Notes under the pieces: model-generated | Told to the model about the DNA's origin: nothing | Databases searched by the model: none | The model's input: only the letters and a program-made list of their open reading frames with translations | DNA from: Rhodothermus sp. | GTDB lineage: Bacteria; Bacteroidota; Rhodothermia; Rhodothermales; Rhodothermaceae | Assembly: GCA_030950375.1 (NCBI GenBank) | Contig: JAUZRN010000012.1 | Span: 1 to 64,000, forward strand | DNA length: 64,000 nucleotides | Direction: 5' to 3' | Part shown: positions 8,383 to 16,730 of the stretch, one piece after another | Numbering within the stretch: the first letter of the stretch is position 1 | Layout: every line of letters starts with the position of its first letter | Translations under genes and position numbers: made by a program

Positions 8383-9293
8383 ATTCAGGCGCTTCGCTGC
8401 AGGCCGATCCGCTACTGCTGGCCCAGCTCTACCGCTGGCTGGGCCGGTTGCTGCTGGATGGGCGTACGGCTACCATTCAGGAGCTCGTCCTTCGGCTGCC
8501 TGAACTGGTTGAGGATCTGGCGGAGACGGATCCCGAGGCACTGGCCGCCGCGCACTACCACGTACTGGGCCGTGAAATACCCCCCTATGCCAGCGTTTTC
8601 TGTGCAGCCGATGGGCAGGTGGGTGGATGGGTGACCGACTGGTATCACCGGTGTTACCGCACGGTCGGATTTATACCGGATCCCCGCCAGGAACCGGCCG
8701 ATCATCTTGGCCAGATCCTACATTTTCTGGCCTTCTGCCTGCAACAGGGAACGCCCGAGCGAGAAGAAGCCGCTCGTCGGCTCCTGCACGGCGAAGGACT
8801 ATCGTGGCTACCGCTTTTCACCTTTGCCGTGGCACGTCAGCAGATCCCTTTCATGGAACGTGTGGTAGGACTGGTTGCCGAACTGATTCAAACGCATCGA
8901 GCACGGGTGCCGCCTGCTGCGTGCTCCGAACCACTGCCGTGGCCTGATCCGGCCGTGCCTGGTCCTGAAGCGGGCATATCACAGCTGGCGGTCTACCTGA
9001 CCACGCCGATTCGCTGTGGCTTTTTCCTGAGCCTTTCCGACCTGCAGCAACTGGGACGTCAACTGAATCTTCCGGTGGGCTTTGGCCGGCGCGCGCAGGT
9101 GCTGGAAACGTTATTCCACACGGCGGCCCTGCATGACCGTGCTCAAGCGCTGCTGGAGGCGCTGCTGGCGTTGGTGGAGGACTGGTGGCATTACCTGAAG
9201 ACCGAGGCGCTGGAGGCTGTGATCTGGCGCAAACGCCTGGAGGCTACCTGGACCCTCCTGCAGGCCGCTCGTAAGACATTGGGAAGTTTGTGA
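8379..9293 (+). CDS. TorD/DmsD-family molybdoenzyme maturation chaperone
   Basis: 304 residues from the ATG at 8379, which overlaps the stop of the preceding gene by 4 bp. The family motif E-x-PP-Y-x-S is visible as REIPPYASVF near residue 67, and the all-helical composition fits. TorD-family proteins hold the apo-catalytic subunit and help insert the molybdenum cofactor. The C-terminal extension (about 210-304) is longer than in standard TorD proteins of about 200 residues. Translational coupling to the molybdopterin gene supports a dedicated chaperone for it. Confidence 0.8.
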   Translation: MNSGASLQADPLLLAQLYRWLGRLLLDGRTATIQELVLRLPELVEDLAETDPEALAAAHYHVLGREIPPYASVFCAADGQVGGWVTDWYHRCYRTVGFIPDPRQEPADHLGQILHFLAFCLQQGTPEREEAARRLLHGEGLSWLPLFTFAVARQQIPFMERVVGLVAELIQTHRARVPPAACSEPLPWPDPAVPGPEAGISQLAVYLTTPIRCGFFLSLSDLQQLGRQLNLPVGFGRRAQVLETLFHTAALHDRAQALLEALLALVEDWWHYLKTEALEAVIWRKRLEATWTLLQAARKTLGSL

Positions 9294-9317
9294 ATTTGGT
9301 GTTAATGAAGAACCTGT

Positions 9318-9327
9318 CAGTTAACTG
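9318..9327. promoter_or_regulatory. 10-bp palindrome upstream of the metal operon
   Basis: CAGTTAACTG is a perfect palindrome in the short gap between the TorD-like gene and the metal ATPase, 54 bp before the ATPase ATG. A MerR-type operator would be expected here, but I cannot assign clear -35/-10 elements with a 19-20-bp spacer, so this is only a candidate. Confidence 0.25.
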
Positions 9328-9380
9328 CAAGACGTATCTGCTGCACGTCGATTAAGGTGCACCGGGAATCAGGGGCACAC

Positions 9381-11789
9381 ATGGCGCAGTTGCAGCTGAA
9401 AATCGGTGGGATGGTCTGCTCGTTCTGTGTGCAGGGGATTCAGCAGACGCTGCGGGGCATGGATGGAATTCAGGAGGTCCATGTCAGCCTGGCCCATGAG
9501 GAGGTTCTGGTGCGTTACGATCCGGCGCGGGTTTCCGCGGAGCGGATTCGTCGAGCCCTGGAACAGATGGGCTATACGATTCGGGATCCGGATCGGCTCC
9601 GGGCTTACGAGGAGGCAGAAGCAGAGCTGGCGCTGCATCGACGTCGGTTACTGGGAGCGGCCGGGTTGACTGCAGGAGCACTGGGGCTGATGGTGGCCAT
9701 GTGGAGCGGCTACCGTCCGGCCTGGATGTCCGCGGTTATGCTGGTGCTGGCGTTGCTGACGTGGCTGGGGCCGGGCGGCTATATTTTGCGCATGGCGTAC
9801 CACTCGGTGCGTCGGGGCATTTTCAATCAGCATGTGTTGTTGGAACTGGCGGCACTTGCAGGGCTGGGAGGTGGCGTGGCCGGGCTTTTCTGGCCAACGT
9901 TTCCGGCCAGCGAGTTTTTCGGGGTGACTGTGTTTGTTACCACCTATCATATCCTTTCGGGCTGGGCTTCGGCGGTGGTGCGTATGCGGGCTTCCCGGGC
10001 CATTCGGCAACTGCTGGATTTGCAGCCGGCCACGGCGGCTCGGCTGGCCCCTGATGGCCGGGAGGAGCAGGTGCCAGTGAGCCAGATTCGGGTGGGAGAT
10101 CGCGTGCGAATCCGTCCCGGCGAGCGCATTCCGGTGGATGGGGTGGTGCGGGAGGGCGAGACGGAAGTGGACGAAAGTCTGGTGACCGGCGAACCAATGC
10201 CAGTGCTGAAGCGACCGGGCGACCGCGTGGTAGGCGGAGCTATCAATCAGACGGGCAGCGTGGTGGTGGAGGTGACGGCGATTGGAGCCGACACCTTCCT
10301 GCAACAGGTAGCTCGGCATATTGAAGCTGCTCGGGCCATGAAGCCGGGTGTGTTACACCTGGTGGACCAGGTGCTTCGCTACTTTGTGCCTGGCGTGATC
10401 GGGGTGGCGCTGCTGGCATGGCTGATCTGGGTGCCCGGTGCCTGGTTATTGACGGGTCAGGCACAACCGACGCGCGCGCTGTTTGCCATGCTGGCCGTGC
10501 TGGTGATGGGCTATCCCTGTGCGCTGGGAATGGCTACCCCGCTGGCTCTGATTCGCGCAGGGGGCGAAGCGGCGCGTCGGGGGATTCTCTTTCGGGCTGG
10601 CGAGGCATTCCAGGTGCTTTCGGAGGTGCGTGTGCTGGCCTTTGACAAGACAGGTACACTGACCGAGGGACGTCCCGAAGTGGTTGCCGTCTGGTCGCCG
10701 AGCAATGACGCGTGCTGGCTGGAGCTGGCTGGCGCGGCCGAGGAAGGATCGGAGCATCCGCTGGGACAGGCGATTGTCCGATTTGTGCGTCAGCGTATCG
10801 ACTCCTGGCCGCAGGCTACCAGTTTCCAGGCAGTACGTGGCGGGGGCGTCGTGGCCACAGTGGAAGGACGAGACGTACGGGTGGGAAACCTGCCGTTTTT
10901 GAGCCTGAGGCTGGATGAAGCGGCCCGGTGCTGGGTGAACGAGCAGGAGGCCCTGGGACGTACGGTGGTCGGTGTCAGGGTGGATCAGCGACTGGTTGGC
11001 TTGCTGGCGCTGGCCGATCCAATCAAAGAAGATGCACCCGCTACACTCGCAGCTTTTCGGCGTCAGGGCTATCGGCTACTCATGCTTACCGGTGATGCCG
11101 AAGCGACGGCGCGGGTGGTGGCACACCAGCTCGGAATCGATGAAGTCGTGGCGCGTCTCAGCCCTGAAGCGAAGGCCTCCTACATCCGGACGTTACAGCA
11201 ACAGGGGCTTCGCGTGGCGATGGTTGGCGATGGCATCAACGACGCCCCAGCGTTGACCCAGGCCGATGTGGGCATTGCCATGGGAACCGGAACAGACATT
11301 GCCATCGAGTCGGCTGATGTGGTGATCATGGGGCGGCGGTTGCAGGCTTTGCAGGAGGTGTTTCAACTGGGACAGGCCGCCTATCGGCGTACCAAAGAGA
11401 ATCTGGTGCTGGCGTTCAGCTTCAACGGCCTCGGTGTGCCGCTGGCTGTGACCGGCTGGGTGCAGCCGGTCTGGGCAATGATCGCCATGGTGGCGAGTGT
11501 AACGACTGTGCTGGCGAATGCTTTCGTGCGGCCACTTACGCGTTGGCCAATGGCAGCCGTGTCGGTACGCCAGACATTCACCGTATCGACCCCGCACTGC
11601 CGACGCTGCGTAGAAGCTATGGAAAAGGCGCTCCGACGGCGTTGGCCGGATGTGCAGATAACGGCTGATCTGACAGCCCGCCAGATTACGATAGAGGGGG
11701 CGGTCCCCTTGGAAAGTGTACAGGAAGTACTGGGTGATGTTGGATTCCGTGCGCAGCCGGTATCCCTGAAGGCCTCAGCAAATATGTAG
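9381..11789 (+). CDS. Heavy-metal (P1B-type) transporting ATPase with HMA-like domains at both ends
   Basis: 802 residues from the ATG at 9381, which has AGGGG 7 nt upstream; a GTG at 9357 is in frame but less likely. An N-terminal HMA domain carries GMVCSFC (C13, C16). Then follow transmembrane helices, the actuator TGE loop (LVTGEPMPV), the TM6 metal site G-Y-P-C-A-L-G (Y378-P379-C380), the phosphorylation site DKTGT (D422), an SEHPLG motif and the hinge GDGINDAP. The TM6 site reads YPC where Cu+-ATPases have CPC. After the last helices a second HMA-like domain with CRRC (C740, C743) forms the C terminus. The neighbours are MerT-like, HMA and MerR genes, so this is the efflux pump of a metal-resistance operon. 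Copper or silver is most likely; the unusual site leaves the metal open. Confidence 0.9.
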   Translation: MAQLQLKIGGMVCSFCVQGIQQTLRGMDGIQEVHVSLAHEEVLVRYDPARVSAERIRRALEQMGYTIRDPDRLRAYEEAEAELALHRRRLLGAAGLTAGALGLMVAMWSGYRPAWMSAVMLVLALLTWLGPGGYILRMAYHSVRRGIFNQHVLLELAALAGLGGGVAGLFWPTFPASEFFGVTVFVTTYHILSGWASAVVRMRASRAIRQLLDLQPATAARLAPDGREEQVPVSQIRVGDRVRIRPGERIPVDGVVREGETEVDESLVTGEPMPVLKRPGDRVVGGAINQTGSVVVEVTAIGADTFLQQVARHIEAARAMKPGVLHLVDQVLRYFVPGVIGVALLAWLIWVPGAWLLTGQAQPTRALFAMLAVLVMGYPCALGMATPLALIRAGGEAARRGILFRAGEAFQVLSEVRVLAFDKTGTLTEGRPEVVAVWSPSNDACWLELAGAAEEGSEHPLGQAIVRFVRQRIDSWPQATSFQAVRGGGVVATVEGRDVRVGNLPFLSLRLDEAARCWVNEQEALGRTVVGVRVDQRLVGLLALADPIKEDAPATLAAFRRQGYRLLMLTGDAEATARVVAHQLGIDEVVARLSPEAKASYIRTLQQQGLRVAMVGDGINDAPALTQADVGIAMGTGTDIAIESADVVIMGRRLQALQEVFQLGQAAYRRTKENLVLAFSFNGLGVPLAVTGWVQPVWAMIAMVASVTTVLANAFVRPLTRWPMAAVSVRQTFTVSTPHCRRCVEAMEKALRRRWPDVQITADLTARQITIEGAVPLESVQEVLGDVGFRAQPVSLKASANM

Positions 11790-11797
11790 GCAGATAC

Positions 11798-12220
11798 ATG
11801 AACCAAAACGAAACGCATTACATAATGCAACCTGCGAGTTCCTGGCGGGAACGCATGATCGGGGTACTGACGCTTTTTACGTCGAGCGGCACACTGATCT
11901 GCTGCGCGTTGCCCGCTGCGCTGGCGGCGCTGGCTGGTGGGGCTGCGGTGGCCTCGCTGGTATCTACATTTCCTTGGCTGATTCCTCTTTCCCAGCAGAA
12001 AGACTGGATCTTTCTGGGTGCCGGCGGGCTGTTGTTCCTTAATGGATTACTGGTGTTTCGTCCGCAGCATCGATGGGTCTGTCGAATAGCTGGCGGCAGC
12101 GGATGTAAAGTGGCAGGACGCTTTACACGGGTAACGTTCTGGATTGCGCTGGGGATTTACAGTATCGGGGCCTTTTTTGCCTATGCGCTGACGCCATTGT
12201 TGCGCTGGTTGGAAAGCTAA
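11798..12220 (+). CDS. MerT-like small membrane protein with vicinal cysteines
   Basis: 140 residues, three predicted membrane helices. The first helix has a Cys-Cys pair followed by Leu-Pro (LICCALPAALAAL), as in the mercury transporter MerT (CCVLP). A cytoplasmic loop carries a second cysteine pair (VCRIAGGSGCK), corresponding in position to the Cys-x5-Cys of MerT, and a last helix follows. It starts 8 bp after the ATPase stop; an in-frame ATG at 11825 is an alternative start. MerT hands Hg2+ from MerP to the cytoplasm. There is no mercuric reductase here, so transport of another thiophilic metal is as likely. Confidence 0.7.
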   Translation: MNQNETHYIMQPASSWRERMIGVLTLFTSSGTLICCALPAALAALAGGAAVASLVSTFPWLIPLSQQKDWIFLGAGGLLFLNGLLVFRPQHRWVCRIAGGSGCKVAGRFTRVTFWIALGIYSIGAFFAYALTPLLRWLES

Positions 12221-12234
12221 TATTAACGACGGTG

Positions 12235-12972
12235 ATGCGATACCCTCTATGGATTTTCGTACTGGGCTGGTTGCTGGCCGGTTTCAGACTGGATGGTCAG
12301 GCGCAGCAACTGCCTCCTTTTCGCCATGAACCCATCTTTGGATTGGGGCCACGGACGATCTGGCAGGGCGGCTGGGGCATTGAGGTAGGCTTCGACCGGG
12401 ATCGGACTGTGCGTGAAGACCAGTGGGCACTGGAGTATGAATTCCTCTATGGCTTTACGGTTAACTGGGCGACCACGCTGGTCGTCCAACAGCCGCTCGG
12501 GGCGGAAAGGGTGAATCTGATGGTGCGTAGCAAGTATCGCTTCTTTCGAAAGGATGTGCGCGGTGGGGTGTACCATGCCGCGGTACTGGGCGGTCTGCGC
12601 ATGGAAGCTGGCGGAGGCGAGCCGGAGGCGCTGTTACTGGGGCTGTCGGGAGCTTTCGAGGGGCGACGCTGGTTGCTGTTTTTAACGGGACGCCAGCAGT
12701 GGGGGCGCCGTTCATTAATGGCCTATGATGTGGCCTTAGGAGTGCGGCCGGTTCGAACCGGCTACTACCAGCCGGATCTGGTCGTAATGGCCGAAATAAA
12801 CGGACAGCGTTTCCAGGAGCCCTTTGACCACCGCGTACTGGGGGCCATCGGGCTCTGGTTGACCTATCGAAACTGGGCCTTCAAGCCCGGTCTGCAGTGG
12901 CCGCTGTATCGCAGCCGGGGCGTGGAGCCGCTCCGGTACCGGTGGGTCGGTTCCGTCGAAGTCCATTTTTGA
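12235..12972 (+). CDS. Predicted outer-membrane beta-barrel protein of the metal operon
   Basis: About 245 residues. The N terminus is a signal peptide (LWIFVLGWLLAGF, cleavage near 'GQAQ'). The mature part shows alternating aromatic and polar strands ending in a C-terminal Phe (VGSVEVHF), typical of outer-membrane barrels. A similar pattern is seen in 'transporter' or MetA-pathway outer-membrane proteins of unknown role. GTG at 12232 precedes the ATG at 12235. Its place between MerT-like and HMA genes suggests passage or sensing of metal at the outer membrane, but no family is firmly recognised. Confidence 0.6.
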   Translation: MRYPLWIFVLGWLLAGFRLDGQAQQLPPFRHEPIFGLGPRTIWQGGWGIEVGFDRDRTVREDQWALEYEFLYGFTVNWATTLVVQQPLGAERVNLMVRSKYRFFRKDVRGGVYHAAVLGGLRMEAGGGEPEALLLGLSGAFEGRRWLLFLTGRQQWGRRSLMAYDVALGVRPVRTGYYQPDLVVMAEINGQRFQEPFDHRVLGAIGLWLTYRNWAFKPGLQWPLYRSRGVEPLRYRWVGSVEVHF

Positions 12973-12997
12973 TCAGACAACCAGACCAGAGGGAACG

Positions 12998-13360
12998 ATG
13001 CAATGGTGTAGGCAAGGCATGCTGGCCCTGTTCGTGTTATGGATCGGACTGGGCGTTCTGGCGGCGCAGGCCCAGTCGCGGGTGCCTGCCCCAGACGCCA
13101 TTCTGTATGTCAAGGGCCTGGCCTGTCCGTATTGTGCTTACGGCCTGGAAAAGAAGCTGAAGAAGCTTTCAATGGTACAGGAAATAGAGGTGCAAATGGA
13201 TGAAGGGCGGGTGCTGGTGGCCTTTCGAGAGGGCCGGCGTCCTGAACCGGCTGCCTTTGAGGCACTGGTAGCCCGGGTGGTGAAAGAGGCCGGGTTTACG
13301 CTGGAGAAGGTGGAATATCCACCACGGCAGGACGCTTCTCGAAAGCAAGATGGATCATGA
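12998..13360 (+). CDS. Secreted HMA-domain metal-binding protein 1
   Basis: 120 residues: signal peptide (MLALFVLWIGLGVLAAQAQ) and one HMA fold with GLACPYC (C43, C46), the metal-binding CxxC. It is MerP-like or CopZ-like in layout but exported. It lies in the same orientation as the ATPase and the MerT-like gene and would shuttle metal in the periplasm. The C-terminal tail is charged and probably unstructured. Confidence 0.75.
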   Translation: MQWCRQGMLALFVLWIGLGVLAAQAQSRVPAPDAILYVKGLACPYCAYGLEKKLKKLSMVQEIEVQMDEGRVLVAFREGRRPEPAAFEALVARVVKEAGFTLEKVEYPPRQDASRKQDGS

Positions 13361-13421
13361 GGTGGCCGTAGGCGTATGGCAGCATAACCGCTTTTCTTCA
13401 TCACCCATTCACGGAGGAGCC

Positions 13422-13763
13422 ATGATGGTACGGACGCTTTCACTGACGGCCCTGCTAATGTTGCTGGGAAGCGTGGCCTATGCACAGGAGAAGGAGACGG
13501 CGGTGCCCGACACGACCCAGGCCGATGCAGTGGTTTACATGAAAGGGTTGACCTGTGAGATGTGTGCGCGCAGCGTGTCGGTGGCCCTGCAGCGGGTCGA
13601 GGGGGTAGCCGACGTGCAGGTTTTTCTGGAGGAGCCGCAGCGGGCTTTGCTTACCCTGAAGGAGGGGGCTCAGGTGGGCGAAAAGGCCCTGCGCACTGCG
13701 GTTGAAAAGGCCGGGTTTGAGGTCGAGCGTGTGCACTTTCGTAGCAAGAAGGGCTCGTCATAG
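13422..13763 (+). CDS. Secreted HMA-domain metal-binding protein 2
   Basis: 113 residues from the ATG at 13422, chosen for the strong ribosome site GGAGGAGCC just before it; the open frame extends upstream without support. A signal peptide (LTALLMLLGSVAYAQ) is followed by an HMA domain with GLTCEMC (C45, C48). It is a divergent paralogue of the preceding HMA gene, giving two periplasmic carriers. The MerR gene starts 2 bp after its stop. Confidence 0.75.
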   Translation: MMVRTLSLTALLMLLGSVAYAQEKETAVPDTTQADAVVYMKGLTCEMCARSVSVALQRVEGVADVQVFLEEPQRALLTLKEGAQVGEKALRTAVEKAGFEVERVHFRSKKGSS

Positions 13764-13765
13764 GT

Positions 13766-14233
13766 ATGGCCCGGGGGTTGACGCGGGGCGAGCTGGCTCG
13801 TCGGGCGGGCGTCCGTCCCTCCACGATCCGCTACTACGAGCAGCAGGGGTTGTTGCCGAGACCGGTGCGGACTGCGCGAGGCTATCGTGTTTATACGGAG
13901 GACGATGTCGCCTGTCTGCGTTTTATCCGGCGGGCCCAGGCGCTGGGCTTTTCCCTGAACACCATTCGAGAGCTGCTTCATTTAGCAGCTACCGACAGGG
14001 GAGCGGCCGCGGTTGTTCGCCAACAGGCATGGCGGCATTTGCAGGAGGTACGCCAGCGCCTGCAGGACCTGCAGCGGCTTGAGGCCGTGTTAAGCCAGCT
14101 GGTGGCGGCCTGCACGGCGCAGCGGGGGGCGTGCTGTCCGATTCTGGAAGCCCTGCAGGGTACCGATCCACTGCCCTATGTGTCGGATTCTTCGGAAGCA
14201 GGCGTTTCTGCTCCAGGCACTGCGCTGAGGTAG
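13766..14233 (+). CDS. MerR-family metal-responsive regulator
   Basis: 155 residues. The N-terminal winged helix (LTRGELARRAGVRPSTIRYYEQ) and the long dimerisation helix are clear. The metal-loop region LVAACTAQRGACCPILEAL parallels that of MerR and CueR. Cysteines C116 and C124 are 8 apart as in CueR. The position matching MerR Cys82 is alanine (about residue 81), where Cu+/Ag+/Au+ sensors have Ser and Hg2+/Zn2+ sensors have Cys. By that rule it would be a monovalent-metal sensor. It is the last gene of the operon it presumably controls, and its 3' end overlaps the convergent SulP gene by 58 bp. Confidence 0.85.
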   Translation: MARGLTRGELARRAGVRPSTIRYYEQQGLLPRPVRTARGYRVYTEDDVACLRFIRRAQALGFSLNTIRELLHLAATDRGAAAVVRQQAWRHLQEVRQRLQDLQRLEAVLSQLVAACTAQRGACCPILEALQGTDPLPYVSDSSEAGVSAPGTALR

Positions 14234-15945
14234 GCGTCGGCCTGCCCCCACTGCTGGAGGATGTGGAGTACAGCCCGGTGGGGACTCAGGAAGAAATGGT
14301 CCGGGCCAAGCTGATCGATCAACCCGGCCCGCCGCATTGTTTCCATGACCGGTTCTTTGACGCCGGCAAAATACAACGCCACGCCCTGTTCGTGCAGAAC
14401 ACGCGCCGCTTCTTTGAGGGTGGCGGCAGCTGTTGTGTCCAGGTCGTTGATGGAAGAGGCATCGAGGATGACCGCCCGGATAGAGGCGTCTTCTCGAGTG
14501 CGTGAAAGCAGGAGCTCCTGCAAAAAGTCGGCATTGGCAAATGAAAAGGAGGCGTCGATGCGCAGCAGGAGCAGGCCAGGAATGGGGCGTGCCTCCGGAT
14601 GATGGCGCAGGTCTCGGAAGGAGCGCGTACCAGGTAGATGTCCCAGCTCGGCCACGTTAGGTCGGCTGATGCGGTACATAATCGCTACTACCGAGGCAGC
14701 AATGCCGCTGAGCACCCCCTCCTGCACGCCCAGCAACAGCGTAACGGCAAAGGTGAACAGGGCAATGGCGCCATCAATGCGTTTGATACGCCAGAGGGCA
14801 TGGAGCCCGCGTAAGTCGAGCAGGCCTACGGCCGCTACGATGATGATGGCCGCCAGTGCAGGCACAGGAAGGTAATAGAACAGAGGCGTAAAGAAGAGCA
14901 GCGTCAATGCAACCACACCCGCAGCCAACACATTGCTCAGGGGTGTACAGGCGCCTGCCTGGGCATTGACAGCGGTACGCGAGAAACTACCAGAGACGGG
15001 CAGGCTTTGAAAACAGCTGCCGGCCAGATTGGCTGCGCCCAGTGCGAACAGCTCCCGGTTGGGGCGAATGCTGTAGCGATAGCGAGCCGCAAAAGCCTTC
15101 CCCAGCGTGATAACGCTCATAAACTGCACCAGCGCCAGCGTCAGTGCCGTAGGCAAAAGGGCCTCAAGCATAGCCCCATCAATATTCGGCAGCGACCAGG
15201 CAGGAAGGCCCCGCGGAATCTCGCCGACAATCGCGACGCCTGCTTGTTCCAGATGGAAGTACCACACCAGCAGCGTGGTCAACAGCACCACCACCAGCGC
15301 AGCAGGCACACGGGGGGCATAACGCTGCAGGCCGATCAGTAGCAGGATGGCACCTGACCCCAGCAGCAAGGTGGGCCAGTGAATCTCTGATAGATGGCGC
15401 AACGCCTCCCAGAGCAACTGGTGGGGAGGCGCACCCCGAGGCAGGGAAAGGCCCAGCAGACTACTCAGCTGGCTGAAGGCAATGATCAAGGCGGCGGCCG
15501 ACATAAAGCCAGTCAGTACCGGCCGGGAAAGCAGATTGACCAGAAATCCCAGACGCGCCAGGCCCATGACCAGCTGCAGTATACCAACCAGGGCCGTCAG
15601 CAGCAGGGCCAGGGCCACATAGCGGGCAGAGCCTGGTTCGGCCAGGGGGGTCAGACCGGCCGCCACAATGAGCATGTCGATGGCAATGATACCAGCAGCC
15701 AGATGCCTTGAGGTACCCAGTAGCGCATACACCACCAGGGGGACCAGTGAGGCATAGAGCCCGTAAACCGGCGGTACGCCCGCCAGCAATGCGTAGGCCA
15801 TGCTTTGCGGAATCAGCATGATACCTACGGTCAGGCCAGCTACCAGGTCACCCCGGAGTTGAAGACGATGATAGTTGGCCAACCATTGCGCTGCCGGGAA
15901 AAGCCGGCGTAGCCAGCAACTGAGGACAGCAGGAAAAGCAGGCAT
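14176..15945 (-). CDS. SulP-family anion (sulfate) permease with STAS domain
   Basis: 589 residues. The N-terminal 430 residues are hydrophobic, with the SulP signature region GLTVGIMLIPQSMAYALLAGVPPVYGLY. The C-terminal STAS domain follows (ILLLRIDASFSFANADFLQ ... VILDASSINDLDTTAAATL). SulP proteins move sulfate, bicarbonate or other anions across the inner membrane. Sulfate is favoured by the sulfur-gene surroundings, but bicarbonate cannot be excluded. It is convergent with the MerR gene and has its own promoter region near 16000. Confidence 0.85.
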   Translation of the reverse strand: MPAFPAVLSCWLRRLFPAAQWLANYHRLQLRGDLVAGLTVGIMLIPQSMAYALLAGVPPVYGLYASLVPLVVYALLGTSRHLAAGIIAIDMLIVAAGLTPLAEPGSARYVALALLLTALVGILQLVMGLARLGFLVNLLSRPVLTGFMSAAALIIAFSQLSSLLGLSLPRGAPPHQLLWEALRHLSEIHWPTLLLGSGAILLLIGLQRYAPRVPAALVVVLLTTLLVWYFHLEQAGVAIVGEIPRGLPAWSLPNIDGAMLEALLPTALTLALVQFMSVITLGKAFAARYRYSIRPNRELFALGAANLAGSCFQSLPVSGSFSRTAVNAQAGACTPLSNVLAAGVVALTLLFFTPLFYYLPVPALAAIIIVAAVGLLDLRGLHALWRIKRIDGAIALFTFAVTLLLGVQEGVLSGIAASVVAIMYRISRPNVAELGHLPGTRSFRDLRHHPEARPIPGLLLLRIDASFSFANADFLQELLLSRTREDASIRAVILDASSINDLDTTAAATLKEAARVLHEQGVALYFAGVKEPVMETMRRAGLIDQLGPDHFFLSPHRAVLHILQQWGQADAYLSAVPGAETPASEESDT

Positions 15946-15991
15946 GCGTGCCAGAAGAAGGTTGCACTGTCGCAGAAAACCAAGGCTCCAG

Positions 15992-16023
15992 CAAAATAAG
16001 TTAATATGTCATGTAATTACAAA
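15992..16023 (-). promoter_or_regulatory. Candidate Bacteroidota-type promoter of the SulP gene
   Basis: On the minus strand TTTG (16023-16020) is followed after 21 bp by TATTTTG (15998-15992), close to the Bacteroidota -33/-7 consensus TTTG ... TAnnTTTG. It ends about 47 bp before the SulP start codon. Confidence 0.4.
16010..16023. promoter_or_regulatory. Shared sulfur-locus motif, copy 2 (CATGTAATTACAAA)
   Basis: It matches CWTGWHATTACAAR, the element also found at 3572 and 22361. It overlaps the -33 region of the proposed SulP promoter, a position suited to repression or activation. Confidence 0.5.
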
Positions 16024-16321
16024 TCTACCTTCTGCGTAAACCCGAAGGATTGTGATAACGTTCGATAATGCCAAAATACACATCTTCCTAAGGGGAAGGA
16101 GTATCGTTTGACGCTCTAATGACGGACCCTGCAACGCTGAAACAGTCTGGGATCACGACGTACCGAACTCTGGATTTAAAAAGTCTACTGATCATACGAG
16201 ACAGCATCCAGCATCAAAGACGGGGGACTCAGCAGCTGGACATTGATATGCAACAGCGTGCTATGGATAAACGCACAGGGTTCTGGTGTGTTACAGGATA
16301 GGGCTTGCTTTCTTCGGGACG

Positions 16322-16392
16322 CCGGTTCGGGTTGTTACTCGAAGTAGAGGGCGGAGAGTCTTCTGCCCATGGCTTTATTTGATTTGAACCGG
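16322..16392 (+). ncRNA. Possible structured 5' leader of the gene at 16437
   Basis: Outer stem CCGGTTC (16322-16328) pairs with GAACCGG (16386-16392). Nested inside is an 8-pair stem, GGGCGGAG (16349-16356) with TTCTGCCC (16361-16368), counting two G-U pairs and closing on a tetraloop. It ends 44 bp before the ATG. No known riboswitch class is recognised. Confidence 0.3.
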
Positions 16393-16436
16393 AGGGCGAT
16401 CTCGTTTGTTTGATCAAATTGCCTGTAGGAGAAGCC

Positions 16437-16730
16437 ATGCTGATTCTGTATCGACAGCGTGAAGATCCAGTAGCCGACGAGCTGGTGGAACGATTGCGCG
16501 AGCTGGTACTGGCGCATCGTGTGATTCTGGTCGACGATGGCCGGGCGTTACCGGATGGTTCAATGCCGATTGCCTGGCCGGTCTTGACCGAAGGCAGTGG
16601 TGCGCGTTACGAAGGGGCAGACGCCATTCAAGCGTTTCTGGATGCGCTGGCTTATGAAGTGACGCTCAACCGGCAGTTTCAGTCCGACGCCTGTTATCTG
16701 GATCCTGACGATCCCGATCACTGCCTTTAA
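16437..16730 (+). CDS. Small uncharacterised protein, possibly thioredoxin-fold
   Basis: 97 residues from the ATG at 16437, which has TAGGAGAAGCC upstream. It begins MLILYRQREDPVADELVERL, a strand-helix start like a glutaredoxin or thioredoxin-like fold, but the CxxC active site is absent; the only cysteines are near the C terminus (SDACYLDPDDPDHCL). I do not recognise a family. It overlaps the end of the convergent methyltransferase gene by 4 bp and has a long upstream region with predicted RNA structure. Confidence 0.6.
   Translation: MLILYRQREDPVADELVERLRELVLAHRVILVDDGRALPDGSMPIAWPVLTEGSGARYEGADAIQAFLDALAYEVTLNRQFQSDACYLDPDDPDHCL

Larger units (their letters stand above)
15946..16436. other. 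491-bp intergenic region with promoter elements and a predicted structured leader
   Basis: Divergent region between the SulP gene (minus) and the small plus-strand gene at 16437. It contains the SulP promoter and shared motif (15992-16023), a small hairpin CTTCC-TAAGG-GGAAG at 16084-16098, and a larger fold at 16322-16392. Short frames at 16119-16301 and 16229-16438 show no domain and are not called. Confidence 0.5.

Noticed and set aside
9381-14233. Naming the metal operon a mercury (mer) operon
   Set aside because: MerT-like and MerP-like genes are present, but there is no mercuric reductase and the regulator lacks the cysteine typical of Hg2+ sensors.
16119-16301. 60-codon plus-strand frame in the SulP intergenic region
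   Set aside because: No domain, no ribosome site and a composition unlike neighbouring genes.
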